In this document: in pieces, positions 18,701 through 25,805 of the stretch
Layout of the letters: each line of letters starts with the position of its first letter
Position numbering within the stretch: the stretch's first letter is position 1
Source: Staphylococcus simiae
GTDB taxonomy: Bacteria; Bacillota; Bacilli; Staphylococcales; Staphylococcaceae
Assembly: GCF_017357005.1 (NCBI RefSeq)
Contig: NZ_CP071589.1
Span: 62,001-126,000, forward strand
DNA length: 64,000 bases
Reading direction: 5' to 3'
Made by a program: the position numbers and the translations under genes
Notes under the pieces: model-generated
Databases searched by the model: none
Told to the model about the DNA's origin: nothing
What the model saw: the letters and a program-made list of their open reading frames with translations, nothing else

Positions 18701-18896
18701 GAAGTTATTAGGTAAAAAAGTCCAACTTAAAACTAAAAACAAACGTATGTCATTAAAACGTTCACCACAAGGTATTCAATTAGCGTATAAATTATATATG
18801 AAATATGTTAAAAAACGACAAGGCAAAGTAGTTAAACGACTACGTAAGCATAAAGTGATTAAAAAGGTCAAAAAATTAATAAAATATGTTAAATAG
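15771..18896 (+). CDS. CDP-polyol phosphotransferase fused to HAD-like region
   Basis: About 1041 residues from ATG 15771 (TTG 15726 and ATG 15780 are alternatives). The N-terminal third is a TagF/TarF-type transferase domain: LWHGVGIKPIERF, APTFRDYDMTNFF, IIKMHYLVK, GIVDYSSIYYDLL. From about residue 385 it continues with a HAD-like region: YSFDIFDTIIQR (nucleophile-type aspartates), LISDMYLPKD and YGDNKHADF. A further region contains YFISRDGELLKKIADAI. It ends in a strongly basic tail (KKRQGKVVKRLRKHKVIKKVKK). It lies 148 bases after tarL with its own terminator. It probably builds or decorates a polyol-phosphate wall polymer; substrate unknown. Confidence 0.85.
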   Translation: MGNMRNRKLWIFNATNEFAGNPKWLFIYINKFRKDIEAYWMCNDINIVNKVRKLGFKAETYHSNKAEKLKSEAGVFVVHQVKEHIPVKFKNEVVILNLWHGVGIKPIERFVDSPGIRQRIYKKYIKYNEIYRNNQLCLVTSPLMERHFCKMFNLSEDQVVRSGYPANMFDKQMFSSFDHDIRQQKGLNTDTKIALYAPTFRDYDMTNFFGQAIPNMPELLTTLKNNNILLIIKMHYLVKKDINYLAYKKLYGNHPNILFWDNDKDIYEIFDQINIGIVDYSSIYYDLLASGVQHFIRYIYDYDKYTANRTLVHDYQEMTSGTIASNFDDLLAMLSHIESLPFDEQKNETILQQFWQYDLDTDNGFEKIIEATLNYQIKTLQLPKLYSFDIFDTIIQRKTLKPEGIFLYVKDKLITLKADLPAYVIHNYPRVRSQAESYMRDYYKKSEFVRDDKRLEIKFQDIIARIQSVYDLTSEQAQLLYDLEIEAELNNVEAKEDKLALLYDLLDHNQDVILISDMYLPKDVIIQMLTKVDPKLAELPLYVSSDKGNQKSTSLLYLDVFEDLNYDYAEWIHYGDNKHADFTVPKKLNIKPKHHKLTKFNAYENAILKRNKQYDTFLLTTQLARFRQKDYDNLNYYVYGYISSYFVPYVSWSIKKALKENIQTLYFISRDGELLKKIADAIIAVKGYDIQTKYIYGSRKAWRIPSFIDHIDQEFFSVFGNLAGLTNFDSAIKALHISEQEFEQVFPQLQHLNKVSKLTNNDRELIRITAQYNKAYHKLLLDKARQERDIVNDYLRQEIDFNEKFAFVEYWGRGYTQDCLDRLLNNISEQPIDTIFFYARSIYPTIGTAVRYNYTSKMTSLIFIESIFANIPYQSVPGYRRNNDMVEPIIQPKNYDKDLYQAMDNILPEFITSFYSKHYINEDELKRNFYDFGVDYFRTQPEDDRIVKYFAPLKDSVVLFEPEVEYAPAISYKMASQKLLGKKVQLKTKNKRMSLKRSPQGIQLAYKLYMKYVKKRQGKVVKRLRKHKVIKKVKKLIKYVK

Positions 18897-18907
18897 CAAA
18901 TAATAAC

Positions 18908-18949
18908 AAATGCGATTAGAGAATTTGATGGTCTCTAATCGCATTTTTG
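18908..18949 (+). terminator. terminator at end of the tar gene group
   Basis: AAATGCGATTAGAGA (18908-18922) and TCTCTAATCGCATTT (18932-18946) form a perfect 15-bp stem followed by T residues. Confidence 0.9.
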
Positions 18950-19036
18950 AGTTGTTTACATTACTAGCATTGTGTTGAAATAGCATGGTTAATTATGGAG
19001 AGATCCCTTAATTTAAATGATAAACGATTAGTGGCG

Positions 19037-19990
19037 CTAATCCCCTTTAGATAACTTTTCCGGTGGCAAATCATATTGATTAAATATTTCTAACATACGC
19101 TCTAGGAAACTATCGACATATGTTTGTGGTGCCAGAATTTGTGCACGTGGTGCTTTTTGGTAAGCGATATAGTATGCATCTAGTTTAGTACAGGCAATAT
19201 AAAATATTAACCAGTCATCTTTATTATCTACATGTCTAGCTTCGTCATCATTTAATTGTCGATCATCTAACACAGCATATAATTGCTTCAATTCATTTGC
19301 TATATCTTTATGCACTCTCACAGTGACAATCTCATTGGCTTCTGATTTCGTTTTAGAGAAGTTTTCATTCATTTCAACATCAATGATGTCACGTACTTTA
19401 ACATCAAAAAATTTATCACCAGTTTCATAGGTTAACCAATAATCGTAATTCATATACATTAAAGAATGTGGTGTCGCAAAAACATATTTCCCAGTACGTT
19501 TATGTTTAAAGCCAACCATTACGCCCTTTGCTAGCGCTGTTTGCAGTGTCATTAATTCATGTCCCGGGAAATTACAATCGTTTGGGTTCTTCCTAACAGA
19601 GAAGTGATTTAATACACTATTCAATGTATTTTTATCTTCAGGTTTACTATCATCAATAAGCGCTTTAAATAAAGCATGGACATTTTGATGAAGCTTAGGT
19701 GTTAAACTTTTAATACTAATCAACAAGCCTAATATGGCATAACTATCTTTACTAAATGAACTATTGATTAACTTATAAGTAGCATTATCATTTTTTCCTA
19801 CTAATTGAATTTTGGTACTACTATTGCGCCATGGCGATTCTGGATCTTTAAAAAATTGATTAATCACATCAACATCTCGTCGTAACGTACGTGTCGTCAC
19901 ATCAGAGCGTTTTATTAATTCTGAACGGTTTATTTCTTTCCCACTAATCATTGAAAAGAAAAAATATAACAGTCTTTTCTCTTTCTCCAT
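19037..19990 (-). CDS. WYL-domain HTH transcriptional regulator
   Basis: 317 residues from ATG 19990, chosen for GAGGTGA just upstream. N-terminal winged HTH (about 5-45: SELIKRSDVTTRTLRRDVDVIN). A middle domain follows, then a WYL-type domain at about 150-215 with GFKHKRTGKYVFATPHSL and YWLTYETGD. WYL proteins sense ligands, often nucleic-acid-derived, and act as repressors or activators. It stands alone, and its target is not evident. Confidence 0.8.
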   Translation of the reverse strand: MEKEKRLLYFFFSMISGKEINRSELIKRSDVTTRTLRRDVDVINQFFKDPESPWRNSSTKIQLVGKNDNATYKLINSSFSKDSYAILGLLISIKSLTPKLHQNVHALFKALIDDSKPEDKNTLNSVLNHFSVRKNPNDCNFPGHELMTLQTALAKGVMVGFKHKRTGKYVFATPHSLMYMNYDYWLTYETGDKFFDVKVRDIIDVEMNENFSKTKSEANEIVTVRVHKDIANELKQLYAVLDDRQLNDDEARHVDNKDDWLIFYIACTKLDAYYIAYQKAPRAQILAPQTYVDSFLERMLEIFNQYDLPPEKLSKGD

Positions 19991-20153
19991 AACATTCACC
20001 TCAATGTATACATTACATTTTAAAACGGACATATTTTGTCTCTTAAAAATCTTATATTAAAAATGTGCAAATCACAGTTACTGTTAAATTAAGTGTAAAC
20101 AACAAGTAAGACTGTATTTGTCCGTATTATAAAAAGTGATAGGAGAGAATATA

Positions 20154-20222
20154 ATGACTGGAAAATTATGGAGTAAGTTTAAAAAATTTTGGGATGAAGA
20201 AAGAGATTTTAATTTGGTCTGA
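20154..20222 (+). CDS. 22-residue amphipathic peptide, unknown
   Basis: A good ribosome site (ATAGGAGAG) leads to ATG 20154 and a 22-residue frame: MTGKLWSKFKKFWDEER then DFNLV. Residues L5, W6, F9, F12 and W13 fall on one face of a helix and lysines on the other, as in phenol-soluble-modulin-like or membrane-active peptides. A hairpin terminator follows at 20254-20293, so it looks like a complete small transcription unit. It could also be a decayed gene start. No homologue recalled. Confidence 0.5.
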   Translation: MTGKLWSKFKKFWDEERDFNLV

Positions 20223-20253
20223 ATAAAAGTACATAAATTATATAATATATAAG

Positions 20254-20293
20254 AGCACAATCATTCTATATTCATTAGGTGATTGTGCTTTTA
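20254..20293 (+). terminator. terminator after the 22-residue peptide gene
   Basis: AGCACAATCA (20254-20263) pairs with TGATTGTGCT (20280-20289), followed by TTT. The AT-rich stretch 20294-20697 holds nothing else I can support. Confidence 0.75.
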
Positions 20294-20697
20294 CATTAGG
20301 AATAAATGAATGTAGAGTTTATTTTTTAATCACATAAAGGTATTCATATTTGAAATTTGAAGTGATAACAAATCTCTTACTAAAAAATCTATTAGTGAGT
20401 CTACAAAATGAATGTCATTAGATAAATTGAATAAAATTGAAAAATAGTTAAAATACAAAATATTATAATTTTTAAATTAGTAAATTTTAAAATTTCATTA
20501 GTAGAATTAAAATAATACGCTAAGAAAAATCTAGAAGGAATCCCAAAAATATATAAGGAGAATTTTTGAATGAATTATCACTATTAGGTTTATAACTATA
20601 AGACTATACATGTTATAAAATAAGAGTATTTAGTAACCAAATATTTTTATTAAAGAAAACAAATCTAAATTTATATGTTGCAAAAGAACAAATTTCA

Positions 20698-20726
20698 TTG
20701 ACAATAATGTTTATATATAACATAAT
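20698..20726 (+). promoter_or_regulatory. promoter of the DeoR-led sugar-acid operon
   Basis: TTGACA (20698-20703), 17 bases, CATAAT (20721-20726). The flanking words AACAAATTTCATT and AAATGTTTGTT form a loose inverted repeat around the promoter that could be the DeoR-family operator (inference). Confidence 0.6.
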
Positions 20727-20766
20727 GTAATAGAAATGTTTGTTTGTAACAAAAAGGAGTTTATTT

Positions 20767-21465
20767 ATGAAACAAAATAGCAGACATCAAATTATTTTAA
20801 ATAATTTGAAAAATTATAACAAAGTTGAAGTTGAAGAACTTTCTAAAGAATTGGAAGTATCTGAAATGACAGTAAGAAGAGATCTTGAGAAATTAGAATC
20901 AGAAGGGAGTTTGGTGAGAGTATTTGGTGGTGCTATTCCTATACAAACAAACATTAGTGAAACACCATATTATGATAAAAAAGTTGAAAATATGGTAGCT
21001 AAAAAGGAAATAGCTAAAGAAGCAATAAAAATTATTCGAGATAATCAAACAATCATCTTAGATTCGGGAACTACTACTTATGAAATTGCTAATCAACTTA
21101 TTCAATTAGACTTTAATTTAACTGTCATAACTAATGATATAACGATTTGTAATGTTTTAATGAATACAGATATTGATGTCATTGTATTAGGGGGATACAT
21201 GCAAAATAGGACTGGTTCAATATTAGGAAGTTTAACATTTGACTTAGTAACTAAACTAAATGCAGATTTATTTTTCTTAGGCGCCCATGCTGTAGATAAA
21301 GAATATGGAGTAACTGCTCCTAGTATTGATAAAGCGAAATTGAAAACAGCCATGATGAATGCATCTAAGGAAACGATATTGGTTGCTGATCAAAGTAAAT
21401 TTGAAAAGAGAAAATTATATAAAGTTACAGAGTTAGAACGCATCTCAAAAATAATTTCTTATTAA
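20767..21465 (+). CDS. DeoR/GlpR family transcriptional regulator
   Basis: 232 residues from ATG 20767 behind AAGGAG. DeoR HTH at about 6-55 (VEVEELSKELEVSEMTVRRD, then LEKLESEGSLVRVFGGA). The C-terminal sugar-phosphate sensor domain has DSGTTTYEIA and LTVITND. These repressors respond to a phosphorylated sugar. It is first in the operon with the DUF1537 kinase and PdxA2, so it likely senses an intermediate of that pathway. Confidence 0.9.
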   Translation: MKQNSRHQIILNNLKNYNKVEVEELSKELEVSEMTVRRDLEKLESEGSLVRVFGGAIPIQTNISETPYYDKKVENMVAKKEIAKEAIKIIRDNQTIILDSGTTTYEIANQLIQLDFNLTVITNDITICNVLMNTDIDVIVLGGYMQNRTGSILGSLTFDLVTKLNADLFFLGAHAVDKEYGVTAPSIDKAKLKTAMMNASKETILVADQSKFEKRKLYKVTELERISKIISY

Positions 21466-21489
21466 CAACATTAGGGGTGGTATTTAATT

Positions 21490-22779
21490 ATGAAGATTGG
21501 TGTTATTGCTGATGATTTAACAGGTGGAAACGGAACTGGAGTTAAATTAAATAATTTGGGATTTAATGTTGCTACGATGATTAACTATGATTCTATACCA
21601 TCTAATGAGATTATTAACGCAACAGTAGTTAATACGGACTCAAGGTATAGTAGTGAAAGAGTTGCAAAAAATAGAATTAAAACAGCAGTTCATAATTTAA
21701 AAGAATGGAACACAGATATTTTTTGTAAAAGAATTGACAGTACTGTCAGAGGAAACATTGGAATTGAAATTGATGAAATGTTAAATCAATTAGATGAAGA
21801 AGCCATTGTCATTTTAGTTCCTACATATCCAGAATCAAATAGAACGATGGTAGGTGGTTATTTATTACTTCATAATGTTCCAATTGAATTATCTGATGTC
21901 AGTATGGATCCAGTTAAACCAATAACTAGTTCTTATGTGCCGGAATTAATAGGACAACAAACAGAAAATAAAGTATCTCATATTCCATTGTCTCAAGTAT
22001 TAAAAGGCGAAAAAAACTTAAAACAACAAATGAATCATCATATTGATAACGGAAGTAAAATTATTGTTGTAGATGCAATTACATCTGAAAATATTGAAGT
22101 GATTGGTAAAGCAATGGTATTGATTGATCATAAACTATTGGTACCAGCAGATCCAGGGCCACTTACAGAAACATATGTAAAATCATATTCGATTAAGAAC
22201 TTGAAGCAAAAGAAAATACTACTAACTGTTGGTAGCGTTACCCAAAATAGTCATAATCAATTGAAATATCTTCAAGAAAAAAGAGAAATAGGGAAGGTTT
22301 ATGTAGATTCAAAGCAATTAGCAACAGATGATGAAAATAAGTGGGAGAAAACAATTAGAGAGTGTGTAGAACATGGAAAAGATATGTTACATGAAAATAA
22401 TATTCTATTGATGACTACAGACCACCCTAATAATGAAATTATTAACTTAGATTATTTAGCAAAGCAAAATGGTAAATCACAGGATTTTTATGCAAAGAGG
22501 ATTTCGGATGGATTAGCAAAAATAACCAGATTGATTATAGAAGAATCAGAGTATCATATAGGCGGTTGCTTCTCAAGTGGGGGTGATGTTACTGCTTCAT
22601 TATGTGCTATTGGTAAAACTGAAGGTATTGAGTTAAAAGATGAAGTGCTACCTTTAATATCATATGGTGTATTTTTGGGAGGGTATTTTGAAGGTTTACC
22701 GATTATTACCAAAGGCGGTACAGCAGGAGAAGTTGATGCTGTTTATACTGCAGTTAAATATTTAGAAAATAAATTTTAA
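21490..22779 (+). CDS. four-carbon acid sugar kinase (DUF1537 family), D-threonate kinase-like
   Basis: 429 residues. The N-terminal substrate domain starts IGVIADDLTGGNGTG, with KRIDSTVRGNIG near 80. The C-terminal nucleotide domain carries GGCFSSGGDVTASLC and KGGTAGE near the end. The family phosphorylates C4 sugar acids (threonate, erythronate) at the 4-position with ATP. The adjacent PdxA2 gene favours the D-threonate or related route to dihydroxyacetone phosphate. GGGGTGG precedes the start. Substrate is inferred from context. Confidence 0.87.
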   Translation: MKIGVIADDLTGGNGTGVKLNNLGFNVATMINYDSIPSNEIINATVVNTDSRYSSERVAKNRIKTAVHNLKEWNTDIFCKRIDSTVRGNIGIEIDEMLNQLDEEAIVILVPTYPESNRTMVGGYLLLHNVPIELSDVSMDPVKPITSSYVPELIGQQTENKVSHIPLSQVLKGEKNLKQQMNHHIDNGSKIIVVDAITSENIEVIGKAMVLIDHKLLVPADPGPLTETYVKSYSIKNLKQKKILLTVGSVTQNSHNQLKYLQEKREIGKVYVDSKQLATDDENKWEKTIRECVEHGKDMLHENNILLMTTDHPNNEIINLDYLAKQNGKSQDFYAKRISDGLAKITRLIIEESEYHIGGCFSSGGDVTASLCAIGKTEGIELKDEVLPLISYGVFLGGYFEGLPIITKGGTAGEVDAVYTAVKYLENKF

Positions 22780-22792
22780 AGGAGTTTTTTAA

Positions 22793-23800
22793 ATGAATAA
22801 CAGACAAATTATTGCAATTCCAATGGGAGACGCAGCAGGTATAGGTCCAGAGATTTCTATTAAGTCACTAGTCAATAAAGAAATTTATGATGTATGTAAA
22901 CCGTTAATGGTAGGTGATATGGAAGTACTACAGAAAGCAGCAAAAATAGTTAATGCTAATGTTAAGTTTAATAAGGTGAATAGTCCGGAAGATGGCATTT
23001 ATGAATACGGTACAATAGATGTCATTGACTTAGATAATATAGATGCGGAAAATTTAGAATATGGTAAAGTTTCTGCAGAATGTGGCCAAGCAGCGTTCGA
23101 ATATATTAAAAAATCTGTAGAGTTAGCAATGGACAAAAAGGTTAGCGCAATTGCAACGACTCCAATTAATAAAGAATCATTAAAGGCGGCTAAAGTACCT
23201 TATATTGGTCATACAGAAATGTTAGAGGAACTTTCAAATTCTAAAGATCCTTTAACTATGTTCCAAGTTAGAGGTATGAGAATATTCTTCCTTACACGCC
23301 ATTTATCATTAAAAGATGCTATAGACCAAATGACAAAAGAAAGAGTGCACGACTACTTAATACGTTGTGACAAGGCTTTAGAAAGACTAGGTGTAAAGGA
23401 ACGTAAATTTGCTGTTGCAGGTTTAAATCCTCATAGCGGCGAAGGTGGTTTATTTGGAATGGAAGAAGTAGATGAAATTAAACCTGGTATTGAGTTAGCA
23501 ACTAATGATGGTATTAACGCAGTTGGACCAGTTCCAGCAGACTCTGTATTTTTCCAAGCTTTGAATGGAAAATATGATGCAGTATTATCCTTATATCATG
23601 ATCAAGGACACATAGCAGCAAAAATGACAGATTTTCATATGACTGTATCGATTACAAATGGATTACCTTTCTTAAGAACATCAGTTGACCATGGTACTGC
23701 ATTTGATATAGCTGGAAAAAATATTGCAGAAAGTATAAGTATGGAAGAATGTATTAAAGTAGCAGCTGAGTATGCCGAAAGCTTTGTAAACAGTCAATAA
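22793..23800 (+). CDS. pdxA2: 4-phospho-threonate dehydrogenase, PdxA2-like
   Basis: 335 residues of the PdxA family: [15 protein letters not shown] (12-26), [26 protein letters not shown] and LYHDQGHI, including the metal-binding histidines. PdxA oxidises 4-hydroxythreonine phosphate. The PdxA2 branch oxidises 4-phospho-D-threonate (or erythronate) with decarboxylation to dihydroxyacetone phosphate, and is found beside DUF1537 kinases as here. AAAGGAG precedes the start. IS1272 copy 1 begins 12 bases after the stop. Confidence 0.87.
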   Translation: MNNRQIIAIPMGDAAGIGPEISIKSLVNKEIYDVCKPLMVGDMEVLQKAAKIVNANVKFNKVNSPEDGIYEYGTIDVIDLDNIDAENLEYGKVSAECGQAAFEYIKKSVELAMDKKVSAIATTPINKESLKAAKVPYIGHTEMLEELSNSKDPLTMFQVRGMRIFFLTRHLSLKDAIDQMTKERVHDYLIRCDKALERLGVKERKFAVAGLNPHSGEGGLFGMEEVDEIKPGIELATNDGINAVGPVPADSVFFQALNGKYDAVLSLYHDQGHIAAKMTDFHMTVSITNGLPFLRTSVDHGTAFDIAGKNIAESISMEECIKVAAEYAESFVNSQ

Positions 23801-23802
23801 AA

Positions 23803-25479
23803 CTAAAAGTGAAGAGCCTGGGACATTAAGTTCTTGGTGAAAGTAAAAAAGACAATTTCTATTGAAAATTGATAGAAATTGTCTTTTTCATTATTAATTT
23901 TGAAATAAACAGCTCCTTGAGCTGCTAGCTTCCTTATGTTAACTGCCATTAATACAAATCCAAGTTCACGTTTAACCTTATCGAGTCCTCGAACTGACAT
24001 TCGAGTGAACCCCAAAATAGCCTTCGTGAATCCAAAAACAGGTTCTACGTCAATTTTTCTTTGACTATAGATTTTTTTCGTTTCTGGCTCAGAAAGCTTT
24101 TGATTTACTTGAGATTTAAAATACTCCCAATTATAATTCTTCATTATTTTTTTATTTGTTTTTGACTTTGATTTCATACATTGATGTTTGAGTGGACAAT
24201 CTGTACAATCATCACATTCATATAATTTAAAATCTCTTTTGAATCCATATTTATCATTACGATAAGCATATCGTTTAAATCCTAATCGTTTTTGATTTGG
24301 ACAAATAAATTCATCGTTGATTTCATCATAATCCCAGTTCTGAGTATTAAAAATGTCACTTTTAAATTTTTTAGTTTTATCTTTAATAAACATTCCATAT
24401 GTAATCAATGGTGTTCTATTAAAATCATCGATAATAGCCATGTAATTTTGTTCACTACCATAACCAGCATCAGCGACAATATACTCAGGTAAATAACCGT
24501 AGGTTTCTTTAATTAAAGTTAAAAATGGTATTAAAGTTCTAGTATCTGTTGGATTTTGGTAGACATTATATGATAAAACAAATTGCGAATTTGTCGCTAT
24601 TTGTAAATTGTATCCTGGTTTAAGTTGTCCATTTTTCATATGATCTTCTTTCATTCTCATAAAAGTAGCGTCATGGTCTGTTTTAGAATAACTATTACGG
24701 TCTTGAAGAATTGCTTTTTGTTCTTCGTACTTCGACTTTCGGTCAGAATAATCATCAAATTTCTTTTTAACTTTTTTTATTTTAGTTCTTTTTTGACGAG
24801 TTTGCTTTCTTAGTTCTGGTTGTGTTTCATTATCAATTTGTTGATTTAAATCTTCGATTTCTTTATCCAAGTGACTACCGATTAAATCAATATCTTCTTT
24901 TGATAAATCAGTATCTTTATCTTCTATAATCTCTGGTATAATTTTATCCTTTACTAATTCTTGATAGATTGTTTTTGAATTTTCGTTTATATCTGTTTCA
25001 TAATTTAAAATACTTTTCTTCCATACGAACGTATATCTATTGGCATCAGCTTCGACTTTGGTTCCATCGATAAAAATAGCTTGGTCATCAATAAGATTTT
25101 GCTTTAGACACTGACTATGAAATTGGATAAATAAAGATTCAATTAAGGCATCTGTTTTAGGATTGACTCTGAATCGATTAATTGTTTTATATGAAGGTGT
25201 TTGATTTTGAGACAACCACATCATACGAAGACTATCATTGAGTAATCTTTCTATTTTTCTTCCAGAATATACAGATTGTGTGTAGGCATATAGAATAATT
25301 TTTAACATCATTTTTGGATGATATGAAGTCGCACCACGATAATGTTTGAATTCGTCGAATTCTCTATCTGGTATGCTTTCAACTATGTCATTAACGTATC
25401 TTGAAATATCATTTTGAGGAATTTTTACTGAAGTTTCCATTGGTAGTGTAAGTTGAGTCATGTTATAATCTTTATACAT
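23803..25479 (-). CDS. IS1182-family transposase (IS1272-like), copy 1
   Basis: 558 residues. N-terminal domain with PMETSVKIPQNDISRYV. DDE catalytic region: FIDGTKVEADAN (Asp near 138), VADAGYGSEQNY and RKIDVEPVFGFTKAILGF (Glu). A Cys-rich finger (CDDCTDCPLKHQC) lies near 425. The reading frame runs through the terminal repeat, and its last residues and stop come from target DNA: SQAL is followed by HF and stop here, RH and stop in copy 2. Internally it differs from copy 2 only at TLIPF versus TLISF. Confidence 0.95.
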   Translation of the reverse strand: MYKDYNMTQLTLPMETSVKIPQNDISRYVNDIVESIPDREFDEFKHYRGATSYHPKMMLKIILYAYTQSVYSGRKIERLLNDSLRMMWLSQNQTPSYKTINRFRVNPKTDALIESLFIQFHSQCLKQNLIDDQAIFIDGTKVEADANRYTFVWKKSILNYETDINENSKTIYQELVKDKIIPEIIEDKDTDLSKEDIDLIGSHLDKEIEDLNQQIDNETQPELRKQTRQKRTKIKKVKKKFDDYSDRKSKYEEQKAILQDRNSYSKTDHDATFMRMKEDHMKNGQLKPGYNLQIATNSQFVLSYNVYQNPTDTRTLIPFLTLIKETYGYLPEYIVADAGYGSEQNYMAIIDDFNRTPLITYGMFIKDKTKKFKSDIFNTQNWDYDEINDEFICPNQKRLGFKRYAYRNDKYGFKRDFKLYECDDCTDCPLKHQCMKSKSKTNKKIMKNYNWEYFKSQVNQKLSEPETKKIYSQRKIDVEPVFGFTKAILGFTRMSVRGLDKVKRELGFVLMAVNIRKLAAQGAVYFKINNEKDNFYQFSIEIVFFTFTKNLMSQALHF

Positions 25480-25753
25480 AAGACACCTCGTTAATTTGGT
25501 TTATTGGTATTTATTAAATTATACGAAAGTGTCTTATTTTTTTGAAGTATTTACATGTAAAATTACATAAAAAACGAAGTATTGTAGTGAAGACTCCTGA
25601 GGGAGCAGTGCTAGTCGAAGACTACAGGCTGAGACAGCACCCTAGGAACGCGAAACTACAATACGGAGTATTGAACATAAAGAAGCACAAAGACGATTTA
25701 ACAATAAAATCATCTTTGTGCTATTATTTTTGGGATTTATGTCCCAGCCTCTT
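23812..25753 (-). mobile_element. IS1272-like insertion sequence (IS1182 family), copy 1
   Basis: 1942 bases bounded by imperfect inverted repeats: AAGAGCCTGGGACATTAA at the left, and the complement of the right end AAGAGGCTGGGACATAAA. The same 1942-base unit is at 53141-55082. Length matches IS1272. No clear target duplication is seen. It lies between pdxA2 and gntP, so it splits what looks like one catabolic operon. A 17-bp-stem hairpin (23846-23888) lies inside the 3' end of the transposase gene and would block read-through from outside. Confidence 0.95.
25579..25664 (+). ncRNA. structured element inside IS1272, upstream of transposase (copy 1)
   Basis: GTATTGTAGT (25579-25588) pairs perfectly with ACTACAATAC (25655-25664). 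Inside, GTGCT (25608-25612) pairs with AGCAC (25636-25640) around the hairpin AGTC-GAA-GACT. The loop sequences GACTCCTGAGGGAGCAG and GGCTGAGACAGCACC resemble a conserved GC-rich element often seen beside IS1182-family transposases in Bacillales (from memory). A second long hairpin follows (25684-25722). Whether it is transcribed is unknown. Confidence 0.5.
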
Positions 25754-25767
25754 TTAAAGGCGTTACA

Positions 25768-25781
25768 TTGAAGCGCTTACA
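25768..25781 (+). promoter_or_regulatory. cre-like site before gntP
   Basis: TTGAAGCGCTTACA fits the CcpA cre consensus at about 12 of 14 positions. It lies 14 bases right of the IS end and 24 bases before the gntP ATG. The second IS copy has different DNA here, so the site belongs to the host operon. Carbon catabolite repression is inferred. Confidence 0.5.
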
Positions 25782-25805
25782 CAAAAAGAAGATGGGGATG
25801 GTTTT

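Noticed and set aside
20556..20590. Five-codon frame behind a good AAGGAG site upstream of the DeoR gene
   Set aside because: Far from the operon promoter and before it, so it cannot be a leader peptide of that operon; probably chance.
23803..25753. Target-site duplication around the IS1272 copies
   Set aside because: Flanks (AAAGT / TTAAAGG and AATGAC / TATTGG) show no direct repeat beyond one or two bases.
25542..25757. Open frame of about 71 codons in the IS1272 non-coding end (also at 54871)
   Set aside because: It runs across the folded element and terminal repeat, lacks a ribosome site, and ends differently in the two copies because it reads into flanking DNA.
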